Part shown: piece after piece, positions 20,563-30,550 of the stretch
Layout: every line of letters begins with the position of its first letter
Position numbering within the stretch: the stretch's first letter is position 1
NCBI GenBank assembly: GCA_902518965.1
Contig: CABYIQ010000008.1
Location: 1-64,000, forward strand
Direction of reading: 5' to 3'
Length of the DNA: 64,000 nt
From: an uncultured SAR116 cluster alpha proteobacterium
Lineage (GTDB): Bacteria; Pseudomonadota; Alphaproteobacteria; Puniceispirillales; Puniceispirillaceae
Notes under the pieces: generated by a model
The model's input: only the letters and a program-made list of their open reading frames with translations
Databases searched by the model: none
Told to the model about the DNA's origin: nothing
Program-made: the position numbers and the translations under genes

Positions 20563-20832
20563 TACTCCACCTCCGTTATCTGTTAGATAAGTTTCTCAGA
20601 TTGAATGAGTTTTGCAAGCTTCAAAAAATCTATCGAAAAAAGAATTGGATACAGAATAGGCATTGAAACCACAAAATAAAATTAGTTAAATTTACTAAGG
20701 CTTTGATCTGATGGACTATGACGGTAAGCTGCCAAGTCTGCGTTGGCGGCCCCTGGTTTTTTGCTAGGTCGGCTGAAACTCCGGACTGTGGTTTTGTTCA
20801 CAGAGTTTGGATATAAAAGTAGGTAAAATACA

Positions 20833-21981
20833 TTGCATTCAGATATTTTGAAACTGCCATCTTCTGGAACTTATTTGGGTCGTGTCTGGAACCCAGCATT
20901 CTCAGGGCCGAGCGTTGTTACAATTAGAAATCGCAGAGTAGTAGATTTAACTTCTAAGGATGCGCCCCTTTCCTGTGATATTTGTGAAATGGAAGATCCT
21001 GTTGGTTTCATTAGATCAACTGTTGGGTTGGACTTAGGGGACATAGATGAAATTTCTGCTAACCCTGTTGAACTAGATAAATTACATTTTTTGGCGCCTT
21101 GTGATTTGCAAGCTGTTAAAGCTTGTGGGGTTACCTTTGCAGGTTCAATGGTCGAAAGAGTTATAGAAGAAAAAGCTGCTGGAGATCCATTAAAAGCCGA
21201 GGCAATTCGCCAAAGGGTGGGTGCCAAAATTGGTGAAAGCCTAATGAATATAGTGCCTGGATCAAAAAATGCGGAAAACGTAAAATCTTCGTTAATTGAT
21301 GAAGGACTTTGGAGCCAATATTTAGAGGTGGGGATAGGGCCTGATGCTGAAGTGTTTTCAAAATGTCAGGTCCTGGCCTCTGTTGGTAACAATGCGAATG
21401 TGGGCCTCCATCCTTCGTCAAAATGGAACAATCCAGAACCTGAAATTGTTTTAGCAGTTAGCTCAAAAGGAAAAATTGTTGGTTGCACATTAGGAAACGA
21501 CGTTAATTTGAGAGATATTGAAGGGCGCTCAGCGCTACTTTTATCAAAAGCAAAAGACAATAACGCATCTTCTTCAATAGGACCCCTTATTAGACTTTTT
21601 GATGAAACCTTTGACTTAACGTGTGTAAGAAACGCCGAATTGAAGCTGAGAGTGGAGGGGGAAGATGGGTTTATATTGAATGGGTCATCTTCTATGCAAA
21701 AAATTAGTCGAGATCCTATAGACCTAGTCAAGCAGACAATTGGAGATCATCATCAATACCCTGATGGTTTTATGCTTTATTTAGGTACCTTGTTTGCTCC
21801 AACTAAAGATCGAGATGAGGTGGGTGGGGGTTTTACGCATAAAATTAACGACAAGGTTACAATAAGCTGTGACGATATAGGCGTTTTAACAAACCAAGTG
21901 AAATATTCCACAGAATGCCAAAAATGGGAATTTGGTATCAGTCGATTAATGAGGAATTTATCTGAGAGGCACTTGCTCTAG
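20833..21981 (+). CDS. Fumarylacetoacetate hydrolase-family protein
   Basis: EPEIVLAVSSKGKIVGCTLGNDVNLRDIEGRSALLLSKAKDNNASSSIGPLI. Predicted start is a TTG. Confidence 0.75.
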   Translation: MHSDILKLPSSGTYLGRVWNPAFSGPSVVTIRNRRVVDLTSKDAPLSCDICEMEDPVGFIRSTVGLDLGDIDEISANPVELDKLHFLAPCDLQAVKACGVTFAGSMVERVIEEKAAGDPLKAEAIRQRVGAKIGESLMNIVPGSKNAENVKSSLIDEGLWSQYLEVGIGPDAEVFSKCQVLASVGNNANVGLHPSSKWNNPEPEIVLAVSSKGKIVGCTLGNDVNLRDIEGRSALLLSKAKDNNASSSIGPLIRLFDETFDLTCVRNAELKLRVEGEDGFILNGSSSMQKISRDPIDLVKQTIGDHHQYPDGFMLYLGTLFAPTKDRDEVGGGFTHKINDKVTISCDDIGVLTNQVKYSTECQKWEFGISRLMRNLSERHLL

Positions 21982-22084
21982 CTACATCAAATTTACCGAG
22001 CACCTAAAACCAACAATCATTATCTTAATCTATAGCCTATCTTATTTTGAACAAACATTCACCAAAATACTGCCTGAAGTTTTC

Positions 22085-22290
22085 ATTAAAAGGAGAGAAT
22101 AGTAGTTCTCCTCCCTGAACTTTGGGCTGCCTTTGTGCAGCCCATTTTTATTTAAAAACATATTTTAGATAAAAAACCTCGCAGATTACTCTGCGAGGCA
22201 TAGTCTTTGCTTAAGGGAGAATGTGACACTGGGTCATCCTCACCAATCCAATCCATCCAACGGCTCAGTGTCACACTTTTTTAACAGAGA
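22085..22290 (-). ncRNA. Candidate structured RNA / repeat B, copy 1 (inverse orientation to copy 2)
   Basis: Reverse complement matches 45362-45575; hairpins GTGACACTG..CAGTGTCAC, CCTCGCAGA-GTAA-TCTGCGAGG-TTTTTT (minus strand) and GGGCTGC..GCAGCCC. Confidence 0.5.
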
Positions 22291-22439
22291 AAACTCTCAT
22301 TATTCAGCCTTTCCCTTTTAACTTTTTGAAATTGGTTTTTGCCGGTCGGATTGAGAGTAAAGGCTGGGACCTGTCTAAATTTAATTAGTTCAAGTAAGGA
22401 GACTGCAAAACAATTGCATGTTGCACGGTCTTCGGTGCT

Positions 22440-23417
22440 ATGCTGTATATGCATGCTGAAGAATTTTTTACAGTTGAGAATAAAATGGTTTGGTGGCGCC
22501 GCAAAAAATTGAAGATCGAAACCCTTTGGTTTCGGATGGTTAAGTTTTTCTATTCGTTTCAAGCCAATAATTATAGAAAAGAAAACTATTTTTTTAACGC
22601 CACAATGGTAAATGTAAAAGAGGCAAATAGAAAAAGCATCGATCCAAGTGATGCAATTGTTAAATGTTCTTTTAAAGACAAGGATTACTTACTTCACTCC
22701 ACTCCGACGAGTTTAATTCAAAACTATGCCCACAAATATGGTGTTTGGGAGCCAGACCTCGCCAATTTTATATATTGTATTCTTCAAAACCAGAGTCAAA
22801 GTGGTTTATTTATAGATATCGGAGCAAATGTTGGCGCTACAACGATTCCACAAGCGTTAAATTTTCCTTGTCTAGATTTCTTGTGTATTGAGGCTCATCC
22901 AACAGTTTTTCAGGCATTAAAAACGAACATTAAATTGAATTCGTTGGATAATATTTGTTGTGTTAATGGCGCTGTATCGAATAGAGCCAATGGAACTAAA
23001 TTAAAATTTTATGCACAGAGATCCAATGCTAATAATTTAGGTTTATCATCATTACATCTAAATGATGATATTGAAGATTATGACGTTTTGTCGGTTGAAA
23101 GCATTAAAGTTGATCATCTGAACGAAGCTAATAGTGCCAAGGTATTGATGATTAAAGTCGATACCCAGGGTAGTGAGTTAGATGTACTCCAATCTTGTGT
23201 CAACATTATCAGACAAAATCATCCAATTATTCTATTTGAATTTGAAGAACGTTACCACGACAACCCTCAAAAAATGAGAAAAGACATAACCAAATTTTTT
23301 GAGGAACTAAACTATAAACTTTATACTGTGCCAAAATCAGAAAATGTTATGTTTCGATTACGCCTTGATAATTACTATCGGGGAGATGTCGTCGCTGTCC
23401 CAAATAAAGACCATTGA
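22440..23417 (+). CDS. FkbM-family methyltransferase
   Basis: GLFIDIGANVGATTIPQA, LCIEAHPTVFQALKTNIKLN, MIKVDTQGSELDVLQ. Confidence 0.85.
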   Translation: MLYMHAEEFFTVENKMVWWRRKKLKIETLWFRMVKFFYSFQANNYRKENYFFNATMVNVKEANRKSIDPSDAIVKCSFKDKDYLLHSTPTSLIQNYAHKYGVWEPDLANFIYCILQNQSQSGLFIDIGANVGATTIPQALNFPCLDFLCIEAHPTVFQALKTNIKLNSLDNICCVNGAVSNRANGTKLKFYAQRSNANNLGLSSLHLNDDIEDYDVLSVESIKVDHLNEANSAKVLMIKVDTQGSELDVLQSCVNIIRQNHPIILFEFEERYHDNPQKMRKDITKFFEELNYKLYTVPKSENVMFRLRLDNYYRGDVVAVPNKDH

Positions 23418-23461
23418 TTGGGTTCATAAGTTTTTTACTCAAATTTTATGGAGTGCGTTGA

Positions 23462-23755
23462 ATGGCAAAAGGTTACATGATTAGTGCGCATAGACGCGCT
23501 GCTGACCCAGAAAAAGCTTCAGCCTATAGGGAGTTAGCCATACCTGCTTTGTTATCGATGGGGGGGAAATTCTTGTCTTCGGGTGGCAGAGTTGTCGCAA
23601 AAGAAAACGGCTTGGCTGAGCGCACAATTCTCATTGAATTCGAGAGTTTTGAAGCCGCAGTGAACGCTTATGAAAGTGAGGCTTATCAAAAGGCTCTGAA
23701 ACTATTAAGCGGAGGAGCTGACAGAGATGTAAGACTATTTGAAGGCGTTGATTGA
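23462..23755 (+). CDS. DUF1330 family protein
   Basis: Small ferredoxin-fold-like protein: YRELAIPALLSMGGKFLSSGG..LIEFESFEAAVNAYESEAYQKA. Confidence 0.75.
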   Translation: MAKGYMISAHRRAADPEKASAYRELAIPALLSMGGKFLSSGGRVVAKENGLAERTILIEFESFEAAVNAYESEAYQKALKLLSGGADRDVRLFEGVD

Positions 23756-23778
23756 GTTTAAGAGAATTTTAATTGAAA

Positions 23779-24669
23779 TTAAACGTTTATTGGAAGAGTT
23801 TCATCCAAAGCCCACTCACTCATTGAATTGTCATAAATTTTTAAATTTTTAAACCCGAGCTGGTAAAGTATAAAGGCGTCAAGTGTGGCGGCTATCCCAC
23901 CTCCGCAGTAATTAACAATGATATTATCCTTTGTTATCCCCATACTCTCTATAAGCTCTTGTGCCTTTTCAAATGAGATAAACTTTTCAGTATCCTCCTG
24001 GACAAATTTGTGAAAGGGAATGTTTAAGCTTTTTGGAATGTGACCCGGACGCCCATACCGTTTGCTTAAACCATCATGAATATCTTTTGTGAGAGCATTG
24101 ATTAGGATGTGATTATTTGCGTTGATTGCTTCTAAAACATATTCTTTGTCTACAAAAATATCTTCTTTTAAATCCAAATTAAAATCGGCTGGCGGAAACT
24201 CAGTTATTCTAGTCTCTGTTGGAAGGCCTAAGTTTAGCCACTCTTGGAATCCGCCATTAAGTATGCTCACCTTTTTATAACCAACAACGTATAGCATCCA
24301 CCAAAATCTTGTAGCCCATTGAATTCCATTCCGGGAATAGAGTATGACATGGCAATTATTGCCGACACCTTCGTGTTGAAAAGAGACTGCCAGTTCTGTC
24401 AACTCTGGGAGTGTAAAACTGTATGCGCTTCCTTTTTTTGAAAAACTATTTTGCAAGTCCAAGAAAGCTGAGTTAGGTATGTGGGCTTTTTTGTACTCTG
24501 ACGATCCGCTAACTACATCATACGGCTTGGTAGGATGGTCGTCTGTATAGTTTAAAAAAGTCGAACAATCAAAAATGCGAACATTAGCATTATCTAGGTT
24601 TGAATTTAACCAAACACAATCCACTATTGATGATCGACTCCCATAAAAAGATCCATGTTTTGAATTCAT
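23779..24669 (-). CDS. Thiosulfate/3-mercaptopyruvate sulfurtransferase-like (tandem rhodanese)
   Basis: VIDCVWLNSNLDNANVRIFDCS, GGFQEWLNLG, VNYCGGGIAATLDAF with the active-site Cys. Confidence 0.8.
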   Translation of the reverse strand: MNSKHGSFYGSRSSIVDCVWLNSNLDNANVRIFDCSTFLNYTDDHPTKPYDVVSGSSEYKKAHIPNSAFLDLQNSFSKKGSAYSFTLPELTELAVSFQHEGVGNNCHVILYSRNGIQWATRFWWMLYVVGYKKVSILNGGFQEWLNLGLPTETRITEFPPADFNLDLKEDIFVDKEYVLEAINANNHILINALTKDIHDGLSKRYGRPGHIPKSLNIPFHKFVQEDTEKFISFEKAQELIESMGITKDNIIVNYCGGGIAATLDAFILYQLGFKNLKIYDNSMSEWALDETLPINV

Positions 24670-24960
24670 TCAAAATACACTCTTCTGCGTTATTGGTTGG
24701 CCTACACTTTCTGACATGAAACATTAGAATACCTGAAAATCCAATGCTTGCACTTTCCTTATTAGTGGTTTTGGAACGGGTGGAAGGTAGTTTGACGCCC
24801 CACTAATGCACCAAAAGATACCTGACTGTCAACTATATCAATAGCTTAGCATTTCTGTAGCTTGGGTAAAGTACCTAATTCTGGATAACAGCCTAGGTTC
24901 GAGAACCATGACCCGGGAACACTGATGATATTTGGGAATCATAATTTTCCTAAATTGGGT
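24670..24960 (-). mobile_element. Degenerate tRNA-Gly attachment remnant with element-end and integrase-leader sequence, minus orientation
   Basis: Minus strand: ATGCTAAGCTATTGATATAGTTGACAGTCAGGTATCTTTTGGTGCAT...CCTTCCACCCGTTCCAAAAC...TCTAATGTTTCATGTCAGAAAGTGT, parallel to 59466-59586 and 60763-60845. Confidence 0.65.
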
Positions 24961-25102
24961 ATAATTGATTTTCTTTGTGAAGGTGATGGACGCCTTTATT
25001 GAGGGTCTTGCCGTTTGTCTTCAGATGAGACAGACTTTGATGTGATGTTGAGGTCAAAAAGTATAGAGAATTTTTTAAGTAGAAATATAATTTCTAATCA
25101 GC

Positions 25103-26839
25103 ATGGGGGTTGTGATGAATAAACCAGTGGGCCCCGTTCACGATTTAATCATCCGGAATGGTCAAGTTGTTGATGGAACAGGCGCGGAAGGATTTGAAGG
25201 CGATATTGCTATCCGCGACGGTATTATTCAAGAAATTGGCCAAGTTCATGGTCACGGAAAAGAAGAGATTGATGCATCTGGTCACGTTGTAACTCCTGGT
25301 TTTGTAGATATCCATACCCATTATGATGGGCAAGCGATTTGGGATAAACACTTAAAGCCGTCTGCTATCCACGGGGTGACCTCTGTTGTTATGGGTAATT
25401 GTGGAGTTGGGTTTGCTCCTTGCCGTCCGGATGACCGGAACAAGTTGGTCGAGTTGATGGAAGGTGTCGAAGATATTCCGGCTCCTGTGATGCACGAGGG
25501 CCTTGAATGGTCATGGGAAACATTTCCAGAATATCTTGATGCACTGGATCGTGGGCAACGTGATACAGATATTTGTGCGTTGCTCCCTCATGCTGCGGTT
25601 CGAGTGTATGTGATGGGGGATCGGGCGATACGACATGAAGCGGCGACTCCTGAAGATATGGACCAAATGAGAAAATTGGCAGCAGAAGCTTCTCATGCTG
25701 GCGCTTTTGGATTCTCTTCATCACGGACAATTAGTCATAAAAGTAAAAAGGGTGATTTCACTCCTACTTTACGTGCAAATGAGCTTGAACTAACAGCCAT
25801 AGCAAAAGGCTTGGCTGATGCTGGTCATGGGTTTATTGAAATGGTCTCTGATTGGGATGAACCTAGTCCGGAGGAAGAGTTTAAGATGTTCCGCCGCGTT
25901 GTGGAGGCAAGTGGAAGACCTATGGTATTTACCTGTAACCAGCGGCATGATGGGCGCGGCACATTTTGGAAAGACTTAATGACCTATGCAAGAGAAGCAC
26001 GTGATGATGGTCATATCTTAAGACCTGTTGTCGCTCCACGTCCAATCGGCGTAATGCTTGGCCTTAACGGCTCCCAAAACCCGTTTTCTGGAACACCCAC
26101 ATATCGGTCTATTGAGCATTTGCCTCTTGACCAGAGAGTTGAGGCTATGTCTCAACCAAATATACGGACCAAAATTTTGTCAGAAGACCCAGTCAAACAA
26201 AGTACATTCCCACTCATACATCGAATCCTGTTTACACAAATGTTTCGACTTGGTTCTCCAGCTAATTATACACCTTCGCCTGAAGAATCGATTTCAGCTA
26301 TGGCTCAAAACTTAGGCGTGTCTCCACAAGAGATGGCCTATGATATTTTGCTAGAAAATCAAGGACGTGGATTTATATATGCGCCCCTAGTGAATTATGC
26401 GAATTACACAATGGATGCATGTGCAGAAATGCTTGATGACCCATATTGCATAATGGGCCTTGGCGACGGCGGCGCACATGTGGGGTTTATTCTGGATGCT
26501 GGTTACCCAACTTGGTTAATCAGTTATTGGAACCAAAAACAGAAACGTTATTCTGTTGAAGAAACTGTGCGCAGGCTCACTTCTGACACTGCAAAAGCTG
26601 TTGGATTATTCGACCGTGGACGTATTGCGGTGGGGTTAAAAGCTGATTTAAACGTCATTGATTGGTCATCGGTAAGGGCAGGAGATCCTTACCTGATATC
26701 AGACCTTCCTGCTGGCGGCAGTCGCCTGATGCAGGAAGTTTTTGGTTACAAGGCGACAATCCTGTCCGGAGAGCTAACTTATCGTGATGGTGTTGCAACC
26801 GGAGCTACGCCCGGAAAACTTGTTCGAAGTCACGCCTAA
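25103..26839 (+). CDS. N-acyl-D-amino-acid deacylase/D-aminoacylase-like amidohydrolase
   Basis: LIIRNGQVVDGTGAEGFEGDIAIRDG, VTPGFVDIHTHYDGQ, MGNCGVGFAPC, GDGGAHVGFI. Confidence 0.85.
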   Translation: MGVVMNKPVGPVHDLIIRNGQVVDGTGAEGFEGDIAIRDGIIQEIGQVHGHGKEEIDASGHVVTPGFVDIHTHYDGQAIWDKHLKPSAIHGVTSVVMGNCGVGFAPCRPDDRNKLVELMEGVEDIPAPVMHEGLEWSWETFPEYLDALDRGQRDTDICALLPHAAVRVYVMGDRAIRHEAATPEDMDQMRKLAAEASHAGAFGFSSSRTISHKSKKGDFTPTLRANELELTAIAKGLADAGHGFIEMVSDWDEPSPEEEFKMFRRVVEASGRPMVFTCNQRHDGRGTFWKDLMTYAREARDDGHILRPVVAPRPIGVMLGLNGSQNPFSGTPTYRSIEHLPLDQRVEAMSQPNIRTKILSEDPVKQSTFPLIHRILFTQMFRLGSPANYTPSPEESISAMAQNLGVSPQEMAYDILLENQGRGFIYAPLVNYANYTMDACAEMLDDPYCIMGLGDGGAHVGFILDAGYPTWLISYWNQKQKRYSVEETVRRLTSDTAKAVGLFDRGRIAVGLKADLNVIDWSSVRAGDPYLISDLPAGGSRLMQEVFGYKATILSGELTYRDGVATGATPGKLVRSHA

Positions 26840-26982
26840 AAGGCAAAAAGCTTCATTGAAATATGTTGGAGTTTTTTTGAGTGAACGGTTATTATCTTTG
26901 GAAACACTTCCATAGCCTTGAGAGGTGTTTTTTAAAGTAAGAAAATTTTCAATTTTTAACTTAGACTTTCACGCAATCAAGT

Positions 26983-27759
26983 CTACAAATCTCCTAGCTT
27001 TCGCTCCACCCGTAATTCTTGCTGGTGCATCAACTTTTCGGCAAAAGACATATGTTGGGCCATGATCTCCCTAGCCCGTTGGGCATCACCTGTTTCCAGA
27101 GCTTGGAGAAGATTGAGCTGAAACTCACGCCCTTTTGCCCACAGCTCGTGGTTCGGAGGCTCAAAAAGACGCCTTGTCGTTGTCACTTCGGATAAGACCT
27201 CAGCCATAAAGCCAATGATAAAGCCCAGAAGATGATTTTCAGCATGGGCGGCAAGTCTGGCATGAAAGCGAAGAGAGGCTTCGTGGTGGCGTCTGTCATC
27301 TTCCTTGCTCTGCGGTGGTGTCTCATATTCCTCAGTTATGGCCTCAAGTTCCCCTATTGCTGCCGCATCCAGTTTTCCCGCTAGATCAGCCGCAAGCTCC
27401 GGCTCCAGTTGTTTTCGTAACTGATAAATATCACTAATCGTTAGGTGCCTAAAATAGAAATAATTGGATAGCAAAGCACGTGTTCTAGTTTCTGATACTT
27501 CATGAACAAAACATCCACCACCTGGCCCCGTTCTGGTTTTGACAAGCCCTTGTGCTTCTAAAATACGCATTGCTTCGCGAATAGTTCCTTTCGCCATGCC
27601 AAAAAGCGTGATGAGCTCCGCTTCATTTGGCAGTTTGTCACCCGGCTTAAGTGCATTTGATACAACATATCCCTTGATCGCCTCTGCTACTTGCAGCGGT
27701 CGGCTGGCTCGGTTTTCAGCATTATTGTCACTGATTGAGTGGGAAGTGGCATGCGACAT
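26983..27759 (-). CDS. GntR/FadR-type transcriptional regulator
   Basis: HTH: LKPGDKLPNEAELITLFGMAKGTIREAMRILEAQGLVKTRTGPGGGCFV. ORF track begins at 27843; the internal ATG at 27759 is preferred. Confidence 0.85.
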   Translation of the reverse strand: MSHATSHSISDNNAENRASRPLQVAEAIKGYVVSNALKPGDKLPNEAELITLFGMAKGTIREAMRILEAQGLVKTRTGPGGGCFVHEVSETRTRALLSNYFYFRHLTISDIYQLRKQLEPELAADLAGKLDAAAIGELEAITEEYETPPQSKEDDRRHHEASLRFHARLAAHAENHLLGFIIGFMAEVLSEVTTTRRLFEPPNHELWAKGREFQLNLLQALETGDAQRAREIMAQHMSFAEKLMHQQELRVERKLGDL

Positions 27760-28684
27760 ATGAACTAGCCTTCTGTAATGATAATTTAGGTTTTTTTTGG
27801 TGGCATGTTTTCTCTGCACGAGGACATCTAGCGGCAAAAGCACATCCTATGGGCGGGTTTAATGGGTCTGGCAACTCGAATTGTTGCTCAGTGTAGAGGT
27901 CAGCATTCTGACGCGGTGCTGTTCTGGCAAGCAGTTCTGTGTAAGGATGTAAGGCCTGTTGAAAAAGTTTGTCCGCGCGTCCTATTTCAACGATTTCACC
28001 ATAATACATGACAGCTACCTTTTCACAAAAAGCTTCTATCACGGCAAGATCATGTGAAATAAACACATAGGTAAGGCCAAACTTTTCTTTTAGTTTTACC
28101 AGCAACTCAAGCAGTTGAGCCTGCACTGAAACATCCAGTGCAGAGACAGGTTCATCCAGAACAAGGATTTGTGATCCGGCCAGTAACGCCCGTGCAATCC
28201 CAATACGCTGGGCCTGACCTCCGGAAAACTCGTGGGGATAGCGATCAAGCGCTGATAAAGGCATGTTCACAGCAACCATGATTTCCTGCAATTTAATTTC
28301 TGCTTGCTGGTGGTTGAGTCCAGCAAGTGCCCTTAGCGGTGTAGCCAGAATCTGTCGGATAGTCTTACGTGGATTGAGGCTCCCTGCAGGATCTTGAAAG
28401 ACATATTGTATTGCGCGATTGCGATCTGATGCCGGCATATCCTGCAAGGGGCTACCTTCAAGTCGAACTAAGCCGCCATCTGGAGTATAAAGTCCAACCA
28501 TTAACCGGGCGAGTGTGGACTTCCCGCAGCCCGATTCGCCAATGATACCAAATCTTTCGCCAGGTTTAATTGATAGGGATACATTTTTTACAGCTGGCAA
28601 TATACGATGCGGCTCAAAAATGCTTGTTCGTTTTAGGATAAAATTTTTATTTACTCCAGTTAGCTCCAAAATCGCTCTAACCAT
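27728..28684 (-). CDS. Peptide ABC transporter ATP-binding protein (DppF-like)
   Basis: GESGCGKSTLARL, FSGGQAQRIGIARAL, LDEPVSALDVS; C-terminal CAFAARCPRAEKTC. Confidence 0.9.
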   Translation of the reverse strand: MVRAILELTGVNKNFILKRTSIFEPHRILPAVKNVSLSIKPGERFGIIGESGCGKSTLARLMVGLYTPDGGLVRLEGSPLQDMPASDRNRAIQYVFQDPAGSLNPRKTIRQILATPLRALAGLNHQQAEIKLQEIMVAVNMPLSALDRYPHEFSGGQAQRIGIARALLAGSQILVLDEPVSALDVSVQAQLLELLVKLKEKFGLTYVFISHDLAVIEAFCEKVAVMYYGEIVEIGRADKLFQQALHPYTELLARTAPRQNADLYTEQQFELPDPLNPPIGCAFAARCPRAEKTCHQKKPKLSLQKASSYVACHFPLNQ

Positions 28685-30548
28685 CGTCGAGCTCCATTCT
28701 GATGCATCTTAGCGAACGACCCCCAATCAAATTTACATCAATTGGCCTCTTTTGGCAGGCCGGTGTAACAAACGAGCATCTTGGTGCAAAAGCACATCCG
28801 TCAGGCAGATCTTCAAGCAACGGCGGGCTACCGTTGATAGCCCGAGGCATGGCCTGACCTTTGCCCAACTGTGGTAAGCAATCTAGGAGCGCTTTTGTGT
28901 AAGGGTGTCTGGGTTTTTCCAGCACCGCTTTTGTTGATCCAGCTTCGACGATCTGACCTGCATACATGACTGCAATTCTATCGCTAATTTGCGCGACAAC
29001 ATTCATGTCATGTGAGATGAAAAGTAGTGCCAATCCACGCTCGCGCTGCAGACGCTTAAGAATATGCAGAATTTGTGCCTGCACGGTTACATCAAGTGCT
29101 GTGGTGGGCTCATCAGCAATGATCAATTCAGGGTCGTTTGCGAGCGCTATGGCAATGCCGATCCGTTGTCGCATTCCACCAGAAAGCTCATGCGGATAGG
29201 ACTTCATTACGCGTTCTGGACTAGCAATCCTGACATCTTTGAGAAGTTGTACTGCCTTAGCTTCAAGTGCTCTCCGGCCCATACTACCATCATGTACTTT
29301 AATGCTTTCAATAAGCTGGTCACAGATATTGTGCAAAGGATGAAGGCTGGAATTCGGGTCCTGAAAAACATAAGCAATGCGTTTCCCGCGATACTCTCGC
29401 ATTTGCTCAAATTTCAAAGATAGAAGGTCTGTCCCTTCAAATAGGATCTTCCCACCAGTAATCACTGCTGGAGGTGAAGCAACAAGTCCTGTCAACGACA
29501 ACGCTGTAACCGATTTTCCAGAACCACTCTCGCCAACCAGAGCTAAGCATTCTCCTCTACCAATATGAAAACTTACATCACGGATAGCCTTAGTGGTTTT
29601 GCCAGCTATTTGAAAATCTGTTTTCAACCCAGACACAGAAAGTAGACCGCGCTCTTCAGTTCTTGGCAGTGGCAAGTCGCGGTCTATTTTTGTTATAGGC
29701 AAAGCTCTTCGGAGGGCTCCTTTAGCTAGCCGCGGATCTAAAGCATCACGGATTCCATCCCCCAGAAGATTGATCCCCATGACTATGGCAAAAATCATTA
29801 TTCCCGGAATCAGTGATGTATGGGGGTGGGTGATGAGAGCAGCGCGTCCCTCCCCAAGCATAGAGCCAAGATCGGATTGAGGTGGCTGAGAGCCGAGCCC
29901 AAGAAACGACAGCCCAGCTGTTTCTAAGATCATCCAGCCTACCGTTGTCGAAAAAGCGACAACAATCACAGAGATAAGATTGGGCATTAATTCAAACAGC
30001 AGCAGTGAGAATGTATTTCGCCCAGAAAGCTTTGCAGCAGCAATGTAATCAGATTGCGCGATAGCGAGTGTCGCCCCACGAACATTACGGGCAAAGAAAG
30101 GGATGTTTACGATCGCAACGGCGATCAGCGCATTCATCAGACTTGGGCCCAACACTGCAACAATGGCCAGTGCAAGTAGTATATAAGGAAAGGCCATCAG
30201 CACATCAATCGAGCGCATTAGGATCATATCTAGGCGCCCTCCATAATAGCCAGCAAGAATACCTATCAATGATCCTGCAGTCGCGGCTATTATAGCGGCA
30301 GCAACTCCTACCATTAGGCTTAGACGAGTGCCCCAGAGAAGGCGTGAGAGAATGTCTCTACCCAAATGATCTGCGCCGAGAAGGTGGCCTTCTCCAAACG
30401 GAAGCATAAACCGGTTTGATGTATCAATTACATTAGGGTCGGTTAGACCGAAGACCGGTGTTAACAGTGAGACTATGAGTATTAGTAAGAGCATGACTGC
30501 GCCGAAGGCAGCTAAGCGATTGCGTATAATTCTGGTCACCAGTTCCAT
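28677..30548 (-). CDS. Fused peptide ABC transporter permease (DppC-like) and ATPase (DppD-like)
   Basis: N-terminal permease (LLGADHLGRDILSRLLWGTRLSLMVGV) continuous with Walker A GESGSGKSVTALSL and signature LSGGMRQRIGIAIAL in one ORF. Confidence 0.9.
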   Translation of the reverse strand: MELVTRIIRNRLAAFGAVMLLLILIVSLLTPVFGLTDPNVIDTSNRFMLPFGEGHLLGADHLGRDILSRLLWGTRLSLMVGVAAAIIAATAGSLIGILAGYYGGRLDMILMRSIDVLMAFPYILLALAIVAVLGPSLMNALIAVAIVNIPFFARNVRGATLAIAQSDYIAAAKLSGRNTFSLLLFELMPNLISVIVVAFSTTVGWMILETAGLSFLGLGSQPPQSDLGSMLGEGRAALITHPHTSLIPGIMIFAIVMGINLLGDGIRDALDPRLAKGALRRALPITKIDRDLPLPRTEERGLLSVSGLKTDFQIAGKTTKAIRDVSFHIGRGECLALVGESGSGKSVTALSLTGLVASPPAVITGGKILFEGTDLLSLKFEQMREYRGKRIAYVFQDPNSSLHPLHNICDQLIESIKVHDGSMGRRALEAKAVQLLKDVRIASPERVMKSYPHELSGGMRQRIGIAIALANDPELIIADEPTTALDVTVQAQILHILKRLQRERGLALLFISHDMNVVAQISDRIAVMYAGQIVEAGSTKAVLEKPRHPYTKALLDCLPQLGKGQAMPRAINGSPPLLEDLPDGCAFAPRCSFVTPACQKRPIDVNLIGGRSLRCIRMELDDG

Positions 30549-30550
30549 GA

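Noticed and set aside
20710-20830. Possible further repeat A copy before the FAH-family gene
   Set aside because: Only short similarities (CGGACTGTGGTTTTGTT, GGTCGGCTGAAACTCCGGACTG); too weak to assign.
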